Assembly (NCBI GenBank): GCA_022496205.1
Contig: WTXD01000039.1
Span: forward strand, 186,001-250,000
From: Gloeopeniophorella convolvens
Lineage: Eukaryota; Basidiomycota; Agaricomycetes; Russulales
Length of the DNA stretch: 64,000 bases
Direction of reading: 5' to 3'
Part shown: piece after piece, positions 38,567 to 50,200 of the stretch
Position numbering within the stretch: position 1 is the stretch's first letter
How the letters are laid out: every line of letters starts with the position of its first letter
Notes under the pieces: model-generated
The model's input: the letters and a program-made list of their open reading frames with translations, nothing else
Database searches by the model: none
What the model was told of the DNA's origin: nothing
Made by a program: the position numbers and the translations under genes

Positions 38567-40590
38567 CTACTCGTTCACAATCTCCATCTCTACCGGGTTC
38601 TCTGACGCTTGGGATAGGACCCCGTCCGTCTCGTCCACGACGGGTGTGTCCCTTAGCCATGCCTTGAAATCAACGTCTCGAATGAGTGCGCCGCTCGCAT
38701 GCGAGATATTCCCTTCGACCTCGAGCTGCGAACTATAACCTAAGGCATATGCGTCGCTACGTGTGCGAGGTGCTATGCCGAGAGGCAGTTTCTGCGTCGA
38801 TTCGGCCGCAGGTACAAACGCGTGCTCGTCGTGAGTAAAATCGGGAAGGGGTAACGACGTCGTTGGGCGGTGGGGGAGGCTGCTTTTCGAGGAACTGGTG
38901 CCCGATACGGGGGAAGAAGCTTGCAGTTCTGCAGGCGAAAGGTCTATAGGGCGCGCGCGACCTTTGCCTTTGTCCTGTGTGTGAGAAACAACGGGGATGA
39001 CTCTGTGCAGAGGGAGACGAGGCCGGTCGCGCGACCGCTGCGAGGATGCCAGTTCACGGAGGTCAACAATGGGAATGTTCTCTGGGGTGCTTGGCACGGT
39101 TATGTCCTCAGGTTCGTGTCGTCGCACATTGACGAGAGGTGGCAATTGTGACTTCGGTGTGTCAGGCACGAAAGACGGCCCGGGAGGAATGACTGAGTTT
39201 TCAGAGGTGATCTGGAAACCTTTTGGTGGATGACTCGAAGAAGGGGAAGGAGGGGAAGCGTGGAGGTTTCGCTTACGCAGTGCCAGAGATATTGGTTCAG
39301 TACCTTGAACTACGGGGTCTTGTTCTCCGGCCGCAGATTGAGAATGGGGGAATGGAGGAGGGGAGGGGAACGAAGGAGGGAACAACTGCTCTCTTGACTG
39401 GGGGATGACCGGAGGCTTTGTGAGTCGAGTTGGAGCACTTTGGACTACCGAGTCCTGAAGTGGCGTGGATGTCTGGAGATGGGACGGGAACGAGGGTGGC
39501 AAGAAAGCCTAGGAAGATAAGAGGCCGGACCACTTGGAAATGTGACGTAGAGGAGCCATACCTCAGATAACTCACGGATGTTCTTATCGGGAAAGGACAG
39601 ATCGTGAGGAGAGGGCCTGCGCTTGACCGCCGAACTGTCGTCTGCCACGCCTGTCGGTTGGCGCGATGAGGTTTTCGCGTCAGAGCCGCCCGGTGCAGGA
39701 GAGTCATTGTTCTCAACGAGGTCTTCGGGGGCGTCAAGATTGTTGGCATTGCGGAAATATCGAGACGTGGAGTGGAGCCTGCTTGATGGAACTGGTCTCC
39801 CTTTCTTCGCATTTTCCACATCAATTCTCGGCCTCTTCACAACTGGAAAGTTGAGCGGTGATGGTCGCTTGAAATCATCAACGCCCACGGGTTGATCCAG
39901 CTCTGAGTCCTGACTGTCGGCCTGAGAAACAGGGGCAGAGAAGACGTTGGCTTGCCACACTTCGATGCGTTCACGAACCTCCTCGAGATCGGAGACGGGG
40001 ATAGGAGGGCGGGGATAAGGGCCTTCGGTGCCCGCGTCCAAGCGAGCCTCTTCGGCGAGTTTCCTTTCCCACTCAAACCACTCCTCCTCCGTGTCGGCGA
40101 TGAACCACTCCCGGGACCGATGCTGCTCTTGAGAAGTGCTCCTCCCGGAGCCGAAGCTTTGCCACTTCCCTCTTGTACTCCCTAGCCTTGCCATATCGTA
40201 TACGTGCGACCACTTTCCATGACTAGTGTCTCGGAGCGCGGCTTTGACGGCTAGGCGAAGCTTGCGGCGAAGATGACTCACGCGCTTGACGTTCACTGCA
40301 GCAGCAGAAGGCGACGGAGGGCGCACGATATAGTCGGTAACTGCGGCTAATGCAAGGTGAGACCGAGAGAGGCGAACGCTATAGGATACTTTAGGTGGAG
40401 CTTGGCTCCCGGAGGTTGAAGCGCTTGACGAGTCGGACGAGAGGGGCCGCCGTCGAGAAGGAGCAAAGTCCAGGAGAGGAAAACAAGGTGTATAGACTGA
40501 CACCGGGAGAGGACGCTGGCCGAGACTATGGGCGTTTTGGGCATTGGGCATAGCCGTGTCGGCTGTGAGTTGAATTGTATGGCGATGCAA
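38567..40590 (-). CDS. Long disordered Ser/Pro-rich protein, function unknown
   Basis: Two exons (about 40590-39562 and 39508-38567) are joined through an intron of about 53 bases (GTATGG...CCTAG). The total is about 650 residues. The N-terminal third has an ordered, basic segment (SHLRRKLRLAVKAALRD, KWSHVYDMARLGSTRGKW) and a tryptophan-rich WFIADTEEEWFEWERKLAEE. The rest is disordered and Ser/Pro-rich with possible nuclear localisation signals (VKRPRIDVENAKKGR) and several SP sites. The acidic end is NPVEMEIVNE. I do not recognise it. Translation may start at the methionine at 40551 rather than 40590. It diverges from the shugoshin gene. Confidence 0.65.
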
Positions 40591-41182
40591 CTACGGGCGC
40601 CGTCAGCCAGCTGGATGCTGGATGGTTGCTTGGATTGCCCACACTTGGAGAGAATAGCAAATTTCTCGACTTCTGACAAACCCGCGGACAGAGGGAAAGG
40701 CGGGGCCGGTCAGGGGCGAGCCCGGTAAGTTGACTCGGACGTCGAGCGATGGCCGTCGCCGTCGACGGTCGCACGAGCAATTCAGGGCGTGTGTCGGTCA
40801 GCCGCAAATAGGCCGCAAATGGCAATGATTCGCACTCCCGGGGTTATCGGCCCGAATCTCCGCATACGAATCTCGCTCGAGTCCGTCTTCGCGGAGCTCT
40901 GCCAGCAAGCGCAGGGAGAAATGGCCGTGAGCGTGGCGATACAAACTTATGAGGGTGTGCGAGAGCATTTGAGCTAATCACCCGAAATGATGAGCGACTT
41001 GGGGCAGGAAAGCGTCGGTGGTCGTCTCATTGTTAGTGGTGGTGAGCCACGTGACGATGGGTGTTGTTTCACAGCATCAGCGCGAGGCGACAAGTTGCCA
41101 CCACACACACATCTCCTGCCCCACCTCGTTCCCCCACTTCACTTCTTCCTTCACAGCCTCGGCCTGCTCACCGCCAGCCACG
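40591..41182. promoter_or_regulatory. Divergent promoter region upstream of shugoshin
   Basis: About 590 bases between the start of the disordered protein gene (minus) and shugoshin (plus). No gene is supported. Both promoters must lie here. CCACGTGA-like sequence (GCCACGTGACG near 41046) contains a CACGTG E-box core, which may be a bHLH site. Confidence 0.4.
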
Positions 41183-43466
41183 ATGAGCAGGCGCGAGTCG
41201 CGCGTGTCGGTGGGCGTACGGCAGAACGACGCCTTATTCGAGTTCGAAAACTGTATGTCTCCTTCCGTTCCTCGCACCTTGCATGGCCTCCCCTCACTCG
41301 CGATCCAACCTCGTAGTCAAGAAGAAGTTCCTACTCGCCAATAAGCATATCACAAAGTACCACCATCCCACGTTCTGCTCAACCTACCCTCTCTGATCAC
41401 CTACCAGACTTAATTCAACCCTCAGCGTCCGAATAGAAGAACTGAATGCACAGATCTCGGTACTTTACGTCGAGAACTTGCGCTTGCGCGCCTCCGAGAT
41501 TGCACTTGGCTCGCAGCTCAAGAAGGAGAAGGAAAGGTCGCAACGTATCATGGCTGATGCAGAATCTGCGGTGAGTCGGTTCGCCTGGATTTCGTTACAC
41601 TGCCTCGCAGCAATGAAACCAAGAGCAGTCGCCCCTTCCGTCCTGGCTCCTACATTCCTGCTTCTACTTCGTTTATCTATACCTCGAGGAGCCATGCGTC
41701 ACGATGAACCAAGGTCCCGCAGGTTGTTTCCATGTCCACTATTCCCCGAGACCATGTAGCGGCTCCGCGCTACGACAATAAGCTACTATGGTGGTGTGCC
41801 TGGCAGTTAATTCTCTTGGGCCCTGGGCGCCGGAATGGGAGGAATGACGAATGCCGTTTGTCCACTTGCCCTCGTCATAGTCCCGCAGCCGGCACGCGCC
41901 CTCCGTTCATATCTCATACTCGTAGCCCCACGCGAAGATCGCTTGCTGATCCTGCTTTATTTTCTTCAGATCCACAATCTGGTGAAAAGCTTCGGTTCCA
42001 TACGCAAGAATTTCAACATCCCCAGCCCCAAACCGCCATCTCCCAAGAAAGAACTCGGTCCCAAAGCTCGCCGTCCAACGATCAACCCTGATGCTTCTCC
42101 TCATGTAAACCGTCTTGCTCGTCCTCCCGCCTTTCCCGAGATATTGGAGGAAGATGAGGCAGGCTCAGATGTGGTGGAAGAGGATCGCGCGCAAAGTCCA
42201 ACGCCTGTCGCACGTCGTAAGAAGGTCCGAACTACGTCATCCTCATCGCGGCTTTCCAATCCTCCGCGCGTGTCATCTCCCCCACCAGCCCTCGCCGCTC
42301 CTATTGTAGCAACAATTCAGGTGGATATCGACGAATCTCTACTGAAGCAAGGCAAGAAGCGGATATCGCGGCGGCAGAGTGGACTCATCAACATCCCGAG
42401 TTCAAGCGGCAGTGGCAGCGTCAGCTCCGCATCTAGTTCGTCCAGGAGCCGTGCATCATCTCCCCCACCACGTCCACCCAGCCCTGCATTTGGTTCGCCA
42501 TTGCGGCGTGACGCTGGCCTTGCAGAGAAAGAAGAAGAATATGTCGCACTCCATGGACAGCAACCAGCTGATACCGACGATGAGGTCGTCCTCGAGCCCT
42601 TGGCAGGCAAGGGGAAGAAGAAGCGTACTTTGATGCAGATTCATAGCGATGAAGCACCCGCGGAAAGCGGACGCGAACGTGAAAGGCGTCGCCTGCGTGA
42701 CGGTGCTGAGACAGCGGAGCAGCGACTTCAAGATGTGACGAATGTTCCTGTGAGCCGTGTGGCTCTTACGCCCCTCGTTACGAATGTTCCAGGTACGTGC
42801 ATATTCAGCCTCTCCCGCCATGCAGCTAGGTTGATCACGTTTTCCCAGATCAGGGCCGCCAGCGGACTCCTGACTCGGATTCGGATATGCTTTCTTCTGC
42901 CTTGACCTTTGATTCAACCCGACCTCCTCCCTCAACGCCGGGCACCACTCCTGCACCGTCTCACCTTCCAACGCCACGCAACTCAAGCCCTCCTCCCATA
43001 CCTGCTCCTGTGCCTGAACTACCCCCGGCGGGTCGTGAGCGTCGTGTGCGCAAGAGCATCAACTACGCTGAACCTAAACTTAACACGTGGGTTGCTTGGC
43101 AAGTCCAGTATATATCGCCCAATTGACCTCCTTTCGTCTTGTAGCAAGATGCGTAAACCCGACCCCGTGTCTGTGCCGTCCAAACGGTCATCCATGATCG
43201 CTCAGTCTCCACCAGAAGAGGATCGACGTTCCTCATTTGAAGATACCCCCGCAATCGCTGAGCGACGGCGTAAGTCTCGCCCAAGGCTGCCGCCTGAGGA
43301 TGACGACAGTGATGGCGCTCAGGCCGACGACGAGCCGCTTGCAGGGCCAAGCTTGCGTGCTAGCTTGGCTAATATTGACACGCGGCGACGGAGTACCGTG
43401 ACGACGTCATCACGGCGATCATTCCTCGAAACCGACGAAGGTCGGCGGCATAGCATGGCCGTATGA
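41183..43466 (+). CDS. SGO1: Shugoshin, centromeric cohesion protector
   Basis: The start is the ATG at 41183. The first exons give SRRESRVSVGVRQNDALFEF, then KKKFLLANKHITK and a coiled coil, SVRIEELNAQISVLYVENLR with ASEIALGSQLKKEKERSQR. After a larger intron comes a long disordered middle with SPK/PS-rich sites. The C-terminal shugoshin motif is GRERRVRKSINYAEP followed, across a splice, by KMRKPDPVS, the basic box that binds phosphorylated histone H2A at centromeres. The N-terminal coiled coil recruits PP2A in known family members. It protects cohesin from early cleavage and supports tension sensing. About 560 residues. Introns between 41253 and 41970 are the least certain. Confidence 0.9.
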
Positions 43467-45095
43467 CCCAGATGTGTAGTTCTTATGCTCGTTTCATCTT
43501 CTTTTTATCCCTTCACGACGCTTTGGATGTTCGGTCCTCCTAATGCAACGAAGCCTTTATCGCATGACCGTGTAGCAACAGCCCGCTTAGGTACAGTAGG
43601 TTCTCGAGTCCTCCAATATATATGGTGGCATATTATCGCGACGAATTTCTTCTCTGCAGCTATTTGTAGCGCCGTGGGCACTGGTTCTACTTATCCGACG
43701 CGCTGGCATGATCGAGCAGAACGGCGAGGCACATGGACCTCATATGTAACATGTAACACCCATCGAGACAGTATAGTAGTACGAAGACCGCATTCGCGGA
43801 AACATCACCCGCAAGACAAGCCATAGTGGAGAGGTCATCATCGCCAGAAGCTAGCCGGTTTTGCGATGTTTTTTGTAACGTCCTAGCCCCGCATGTACAG
43901 GAGCCCGTGTACAGCGCAAGCGCAGCGACGGTGAGGCGAGGCGCCGCTTCTGTCCAGCGAGATGTGCCGGTGGTAATACAAGACAAGCCCGGGTCCGAAG
44001 CTGTGTCCGAGTCGCCGAGCGCTTCCATGAACGGATGTGACCCTGCGCGGGGTACGCCGCTGCGCGGCGAAGGGCTCAACAGCTCAACGAGTCGCTTCAT
44101 TGAATCAACGAATCCGCCCGGAAGCGCAAACTGCAGAGACCGCGCAGACGTACTAGCCTTGATTCCAGATCAATTCCCTGCCAGAAGAAGCTGCCATGTG
44201 CTGCGCCGCAGTCAGGCCTGGCACCGCGTCGCCGCCGGTCTATCACGGTCCTGGTCTGTCAGTAGTCTGTCTGCCAAGCGTCACCGTGCCCAAATGATGC
44301 CCGTACATTCGAGCTCAGCTTAGGAAATCACCACACTCGGATGCAGCCTTGATCTGCTTCGGATAGACAGGGCTAGGTAGCTGCTGGGCCTCTCAACTCC
44401 TTCAAGAGATCCACGCCATCACCCAAGCTGACACGTAGGGCGCCGTGAACTTCTCTGCGTTGCCCCAGTCAGCTGCGGCGCAGTCCTCGCTAGTCCATGT
44501 CAAAAGGAGGTTGCAGCTCACCATAACCTGTTGGCAGGTGCCTCGACTTGAACCTGTGAAGCGATCCGACCAAGGATGCTTAACCATGAGGTGACCGGAG
44601 CTGTGCTGGACACATCGCTCGTATCGGTGCATCCTGCGGCCTGCCGCGCTCTCTCAACGAACTCAAGTCAGAGCCCCAAACCCCACTGAGTGCCTTCTTG
44701 TCGCAATGTTCTTCGAGCACCCGGTCCCAGGATGACGACCCATTTTGACAACGAATGTTCAAGCTTGCCATCACACGACTTTCTGTTCATCCCGGAAAAC
44801 ACCAGAGGTAAGTACACGCCGAGTGACCTTATTCCTAATTTCGGTACCATGCAATCTTACTTCAAACCTCAGCGGACCTGCCTGTACTATTGATCTGCCA
44901 CTGGTGCCGTGTCTCCGCAGTAGCATATACGCGTTTCTTTGTCCGGCACATAACATCCTCACGGTGGATCCCAACTATGACCAATGCTTCTACTAGTCCG
45001 ACGTTCACAACGCCGCTTTCAGAAGCTCTCTCCGTCCGCGGCGTCGCTGCACGACTAATATGTCACATCGTTCGCCACATCCTCATAGTACGTAG
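43467..45095. other. Gene-poor stretch of about 1.6 kb
   Basis: No supported gene. A frame at 43826-44323 (165 codons) has no motif. A GACTTGAACCTGTG segment near 44546 recalls a tRNA T-arm but no fold can be drawn. The promoter of the P450-like gene should lie at its right end. Confidence 0.4.
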
Positions 45096-46346
45096 ATGAT
45101 ACCGTTGCTTATAAAAAGATTCTCGCTTGATGGTCCTCAAGGTGCCCTCGAGCGCACCCTCTTCATGATTCCCCTCTTGGCCATCCTCTCATTCATTCTC
45201 TTCCTCGCGGGGCTGCGGAGAGTGCTCTGTCGGGGTTGGAGGCGCCGAGCCTATTCGGATTACTCTCATATCCATTCCCTCCTGAACCCGGATATCCTCA
45301 CCTCGTCCCAACTCCTATGGTCACGTTCCCACCCAAATGCACGCCTCGTTGGCGCATTCGGACTCCAAAATACCTTTGTCAGCGCAGACATCACGGTCCA
45401 CAAGCACTTTACCGGCCGCGCGAGGCATATTCTCCGCGAGCATGCGCGGAAGTTCTCGGCATTTCGAGACACTGCACGGGACACTGTCTCAGGACTACTA
45501 TCTCGTACTCCAGTCCAACACTACCCCTCCCCTTTTTCCGAGTTCGTCCAAGCTGCCGCCCTTCGGATCGTTGTCTGCTCACTCCTATGTGGAAACATAC
45601 CCGAGGAGGACGACATTGATGTTACCTTTGTTGTCAATACCATTAACGACCTCTGGGTGTTATCCAAGAAGCACAATACTATCATGTCACCGGAACTTCT
45701 AGAGACTTTAAATGCACATCTCATACGCTGGCTCCCCACATATGAACGGCCTCTCGATTTCATCATCCCGACATACGAGACAATGTGGCGCGTCATCGCA
45801 GTTGCAGTAGCACATGCTTCATACAACACTGGCACACGCGCAGCTCTCCTTGAGTATCTCGATTCACCACTCGAGAGCCAATTCGTGCGCTTCGAGCATG
45901 GGAGGCCCAGCGTGGATGCGTTCATATCCGAGGTCCTACGCCTGCACCCACCAAGTAGGCACCTCGCACGGGCCAGGCATTGCTATTTTTCATTTGCACC
46001 GATGATCGAAATTGCCGATATCAAGGCACTGCATCTGGACCCACAAATCTGGGGGGCCGATGCTCACATATTTGACTCTATGCGGTGGCATCCGTCTCGA
46101 GTATCTCCTGACCAAAAACGTGCGCACATGCCTTTTGGTCATGGCCCTCTCCGATGTGTCGCCCTCAAGGAGGCGCCCCGCTTCGCCGCCGTAGTCGCCG
46201 CCGCCATCCTAGAAGCATTTGAAGATCCCACTGCAGATTATCAATTGGTGCGGGGAGATAGGGTCGGTGGAAGAGACGGTTGGGAGGGATGGTCCATCAT
46301 CAAAGGGTGGCAGGTCGTATGTGATTCGTACACAACGGGCATGTGA
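45096..46346 (+). CDS. Cytochrome P450-like protein, single exon
   Basis: An uninterrupted frame of 416 codons. Near the N-terminus is a membrane anchor (FMIPLLAILSFILFLAGL). The K-helix EXXR motif is EVLRLHPPSRHLAR. The meander region is FDSMRWHP. The heme-binding loop is MPFGHGPLRCVA, matching FxxGxxxCxA with the cysteine ligand. The I-helix region (VIAVAVAHASYNTGTRAAL) lacks the usual (A/G)GX(D/E)T(T/S) oxygen-activation motif. The length is about 80-100 residues short of a standard P450. It may have an unusual reaction or have lost mono-oxygenation, but the frame is intact. The lack of introns contrasts with its neighbours. Confidence 0.75.
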   Translation: MIPLLIKRFSLDGPQGALERTLFMIPLLAILSFILFLAGLRRVLCRGWRRRAYSDYSHIHSLLNPDILTSSQLLWSRSHPNARLVGAFGLQNTFVSADITVHKHFTGRARHILREHARKFSAFRDTARDTVSGLLSRTPVQHYPSPFSEFVQAAALRIVVCSLLCGNIPEEDDIDVTFVVNTINDLWVLSKKHNTIMSPELLETLNAHLIRWLPTYERPLDFIIPTYETMWRVIAVAVAHASYNTGTRAALLEYLDSPLESQFVRFEHGRPSVDAFISEVLRLHPPSRHLARARHCYFSFAPMIEIADIKALHLDPQIWGADAHIFDSMRWHPSRVSPDQKRAHMPFGHGPLRCVALKEAPRFAAVVAAAILEAFEDPTADYQLVRGDRVGGRDGWEGWSIIKGWQVVCDSYTTGM

Positions 46347-47237
46347 ATGTAGAGACAAGTTTTAGATGTCTACGTATCAACCCCTTCTCGAGCTCCCGTC
46401 TTGTGGCACGGACTCAGATAATTGATTGGCGTCGTGCCGACTCAGTTTACCAACGACGCTGGGCAGTACGATGCTTCCCTATCGTCACGCATGTCCATAT
46501 TCACATCTGGGGGCTGCCACGGCCGATGGGAGGTGAGAACATGCTGGAACACGAGCAGATACTGCCACGCATGAAAGTTGCAGAGCATGCTGTACTACTG
46601 CACCGCGACCAGAGTTACAGGTCCCTATAGCATGCTCAGAACAATACATGACCATGCTTCGGACTAAGCGAAGAGTCCAGAGGGAGGCGTGGTGCTGGAA
46701 CTTAAGAGGGCTAGCGAGCAGTAAGTGACTACATGAGAAATACAATGTTTGTCTCCAAACTACGAACCCCAGGGGAAAGGACTGCCAAAAGACAGGTAGA
46801 CTGGTACTCAACTCACGGAGACGATGCAGTCGGGCTCTCTGTGATCCACACACCTTCATAACGAAGGTCAGCGGCAGGGAATGATCGAACTGCTAAATTG
46901 TTCCACGACCGTAACAGGCATCCAGTGTGAGATGAGCAAAGGAGGCCTTGACCGGGTGCGTGGGGCAGGTTGCAGGGATATCAGGTGTGAAGAGCTCCAA
47001 CAATAAAACATTGCATTGAGGAGCAGAACCGCGGTGTCGATGAGGCGGGAGAGAAAATAAACGAGCGTCACTGGACTTTAGGAATTGCGCTCGGGAGGCG
47101 TTAATTTCGATCTCCGCTTGATTACGGCGCGGACCGAATGGTCGCCGTCACGCTTGGCCGCAGTGATACTCAACTACTCCGTCTGACTTTGCACCTTTCT
47201 TTTTGCTCTCTACACTAACCCATTTCTTGCTTTCGCC
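46347..47237. other. Intergenic region upstream of intersectin gene
   Basis: About 890 bases. Only short motif-free frames are seen. The promoter of the next gene should lie in the right part, where a pyrimidine-rich stretch (CTTTCTTTTTGCTCTC) precedes the ATG. Confidence 0.35.
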
Positions 47238-50200
47238 ATGTCGCAATGGGGGCAGAGTCAACCTGGCTATCAGTACCCGCAACAGACCGGGTTTCTTGGT
47301 CAGACACAAGGCTTTCAACAACAAGGTTTCCCCCAGGGCGGGCTTGCTCCTCAACCCACTGGTTTTCCTGGTCAGCGTCCCGGCTTCCAACAACCTCAGC
47401 AAACTGGTTTCCCGGGGGCAGGTCCAGGTTTGCTCCCGCAGCAGACCGGCTTTCCCGGTAGCTTTCAACAGCAGCAACGGCCCCCGATTCCTCCCGTACC
47501 TCCGCTGCCACCTCAGTTTCAACAACAGCCACCCCCTCCGCCACCCGGGCTTCTCGGAGTCAACCAGCCGAGTCGCTTTCTGAGCGCTTCCCCTGGCCTT
47601 GGTGGTTCTGGTCTTGCCCCTCAGCAGACTGGCTTTCCGGGTCAGGGCGGTGGGCTGCAGCCACTCGTTGCCCAGGTCACAGGCTTTGTTGATCCCCGCA
47701 TTCAGATGATGTCCAGCACGTTCCTTCCCGCAAATCCCGCAGCTCCCTACAACGCTGGTGGAGCGCCCCAGCTCCTTCAACCCCAGCAACAGCTCGGTGG
47801 CCTGTCTCTCCAGCAGAGCTTCCAGCAACACAACCAGGAGATCAAAGGGACCGCTGCGCCGCGCGTTCCTTGGACGCTCTCCAAGGCAGAGAAGAAAAGC
47901 TACGACCAGATTTTCAGGGCTTGGGATACGTCCAATTCGGGTTTCATTGATGGAACGACGGCGATAGAGGTTTTTGGACAGAGTGGTCTGGATAGGAATG
48001 ACCTCGCTCGGATATGGTAAGTCTATCTAACGTTTCGAGGGGTTTGTGCTCATATAATTTTAGGACACTGGCCGATGTAGACAATCGCGGTAAATTGAGC
48101 GTTGCAGAATTTCACGTCGCTATGGGCTTGATCTATCGCAGTATGTGTGAACGTTGCTTCCGCCTCACCACGCCTGACGTCGTTCTAGAGCTCAATGGCA
48201 ATGAGATTCCGGATGAGCTTCCTGCAGAGCTCGTACCACCGTCGCATCGCGATTTGGATTCTTCTGTCAACTTCGTCAGGAAGCTCCTTGAAAACGAACC
48301 GTCACGGGCGAGGTCACCTTCAGGAATCGACACACCTGTTTCCCGTCTTCCCAATCGCTCTCTTCACTCGACCAGTGCCCCTGGTGCAGGTGGCCGCCAA
48401 GACGCCACAGTGTACAAGCACACCGACGAAGAGCCGACCGGGGGTTACTACATACCTCGCTCACGGCATCTCGATCGTAGCGCTGTCCGCGCCTCCTCGG
48501 AACGCGATTCGCCTTCGGCGGACCTCAGCGATATGAAGCGACAGCTCGAAGCTACCGCGCGGATGCTCGATCGTGCAACGGAGGAGAGTACCTTGCGAAC
48601 CGCTGAGGACGACGCGCTCGACCGTGAAATGTCGGATCTCAAGTGGAAAGTCAAGCGCGTACAGGAGGATCTCGAGTACGCTTCGAGAGGCCCACGTTCA
48701 TTTCGTGCGGACGAAGAGCGCCGGCGACTTGAACGTGAACTCCTCGACCTTATGCACGAGCGTGTGCCCGCGGTCGAGAAGAAGTTAGCGGAGAGGGAGG
48801 AACGCAAGGCTAGGCAGAAGCGTGAATGGGATCGCTCACGCGACAGGCGGAACGAAACCTTTGGAAGGTTTGATGACCGCTCACGCGACACAGACCGCTA
48901 TAGCAGCAGCTATCCGCGTGATGAACGCGATCGTCGCAACGATAGAGACGATAGGGACCGTTCTCGCGACAGAGACTATCGCGACAACCACTCACGCGAC
49001 TACGACCGTGATTACTCCTACCGCGACCGCTCACGTTCCCGTGAAGGACCCCATGACCGCGACCGCCCACGATCACCTCCCTCTGTTCGGTCCCCCCCTC
49101 CTCCACCTCCGTCTGTCTCGGCCAACCCCATTTCCAAGCCACCTCCGGCACCGCCAGCCCCAGCCAAATCTCCCGCGCCGAATCTCAAGAACATGACGCC
49201 CGAAGAGCGGCGTGCTTTCATTCAAGCGGAAGCTCAGCGACGGACCGCAGAGCGTATGGCTGCCATGGGGCTGTCGACACCTTCTTCGTCTTCAACGCCA
49301 AAGCCAGCTCTTGACACCAGCACTGAGGACAGGCTCGCGCGGGAGAAGAAGGAGGCTGAGGAAAAGGCGCGCGCAGCCGAAGAAGCAGCAGCCGAAAGAG
49401 CCAGGCAAAGAGATGAACGGCTCAGAAATGAGCGGGGAGCGGGAGCGTCCGCTCCTGCGAGCCCGGCAGTTGCGACTCCTACCCCTCCTGTTGCTTCAGC
49501 CCACAAAGTTGCGCCCCCCGTTAAGCCTCGAGCGCCTGCACCACCTCCTCCGCGTAAGCCGGGTCCCGCCCGTTCTCTCGTTGCGCCTGTACCACCGAAG
49601 CCCGGCCCATCGGTCGCTGCTTATGCGTCCCCTCCGTCTGAGCCCGCTCCTCCATCAGTAGATCCTGAAGAAGAAGAATTTAGGATTCGCGAAGAAGCTC
49701 TCCGAAAGCAAAAGGAGGAACGGCTCGCGCGTATGCGCCGCCTCGAGGAAGAGGAGAAGAAAGAAGCAGCTCAGAGGGAACGCGAAGAAGCGGCTCGCCT
49801 ACATAAAGAGCAAGAGGCGGCTGCCCTCAAGGCGAAGCAAGAGCGATTAGAGCGTCTGAAGCGCATGGAAGAGGAGGAGGCAGAGGAAGCTAAGCGCGAG
49901 GAGGAGTCGAGACGCTCGAGGACGCCCGCCCCAGTCACTCCTGTTCCACCTACATCGTCAGCGCCATCAGCTCCTCCAGCTGTTGCTGATTCGCCCGCAG
50001 ACAGAGGCAAGAACAATCCTTTCAACCGTTTAATGAGCGGTGGCCCTCCTGTCGCCCCTTCGCCTCCTGCAACCTCCGGGGGAAACAATCCCTTCTTTCA
50101 ACCTCAGCCCGCTGGTGGGCATACTGCCCCCGCCGTTCCACCCGTGATTACCTCTACGCAGTCTGTGCCACATCCTCTTGCTCCTACTCCTCCCGCCCCC

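Noticed and set aside
43826..44323. 165-codon plus-strand frame
   Set aside because: No motif, no splice continuity, and composition fits random GC-rich sequence.
44520..44620. tRNA-like GACTTGAACC segment on the minus strand
   Set aside because: A D-loop-like GGTTAAGC is present, but acceptor and T-arm stems do not pair. At best it is a decayed copy.
48448..48891. Long minus-strand frames opposite the intersectin gene (also 50203-50790)
   Set aside because: They are shadows of the biased Arg/Pro/Ser-rich coding strand.
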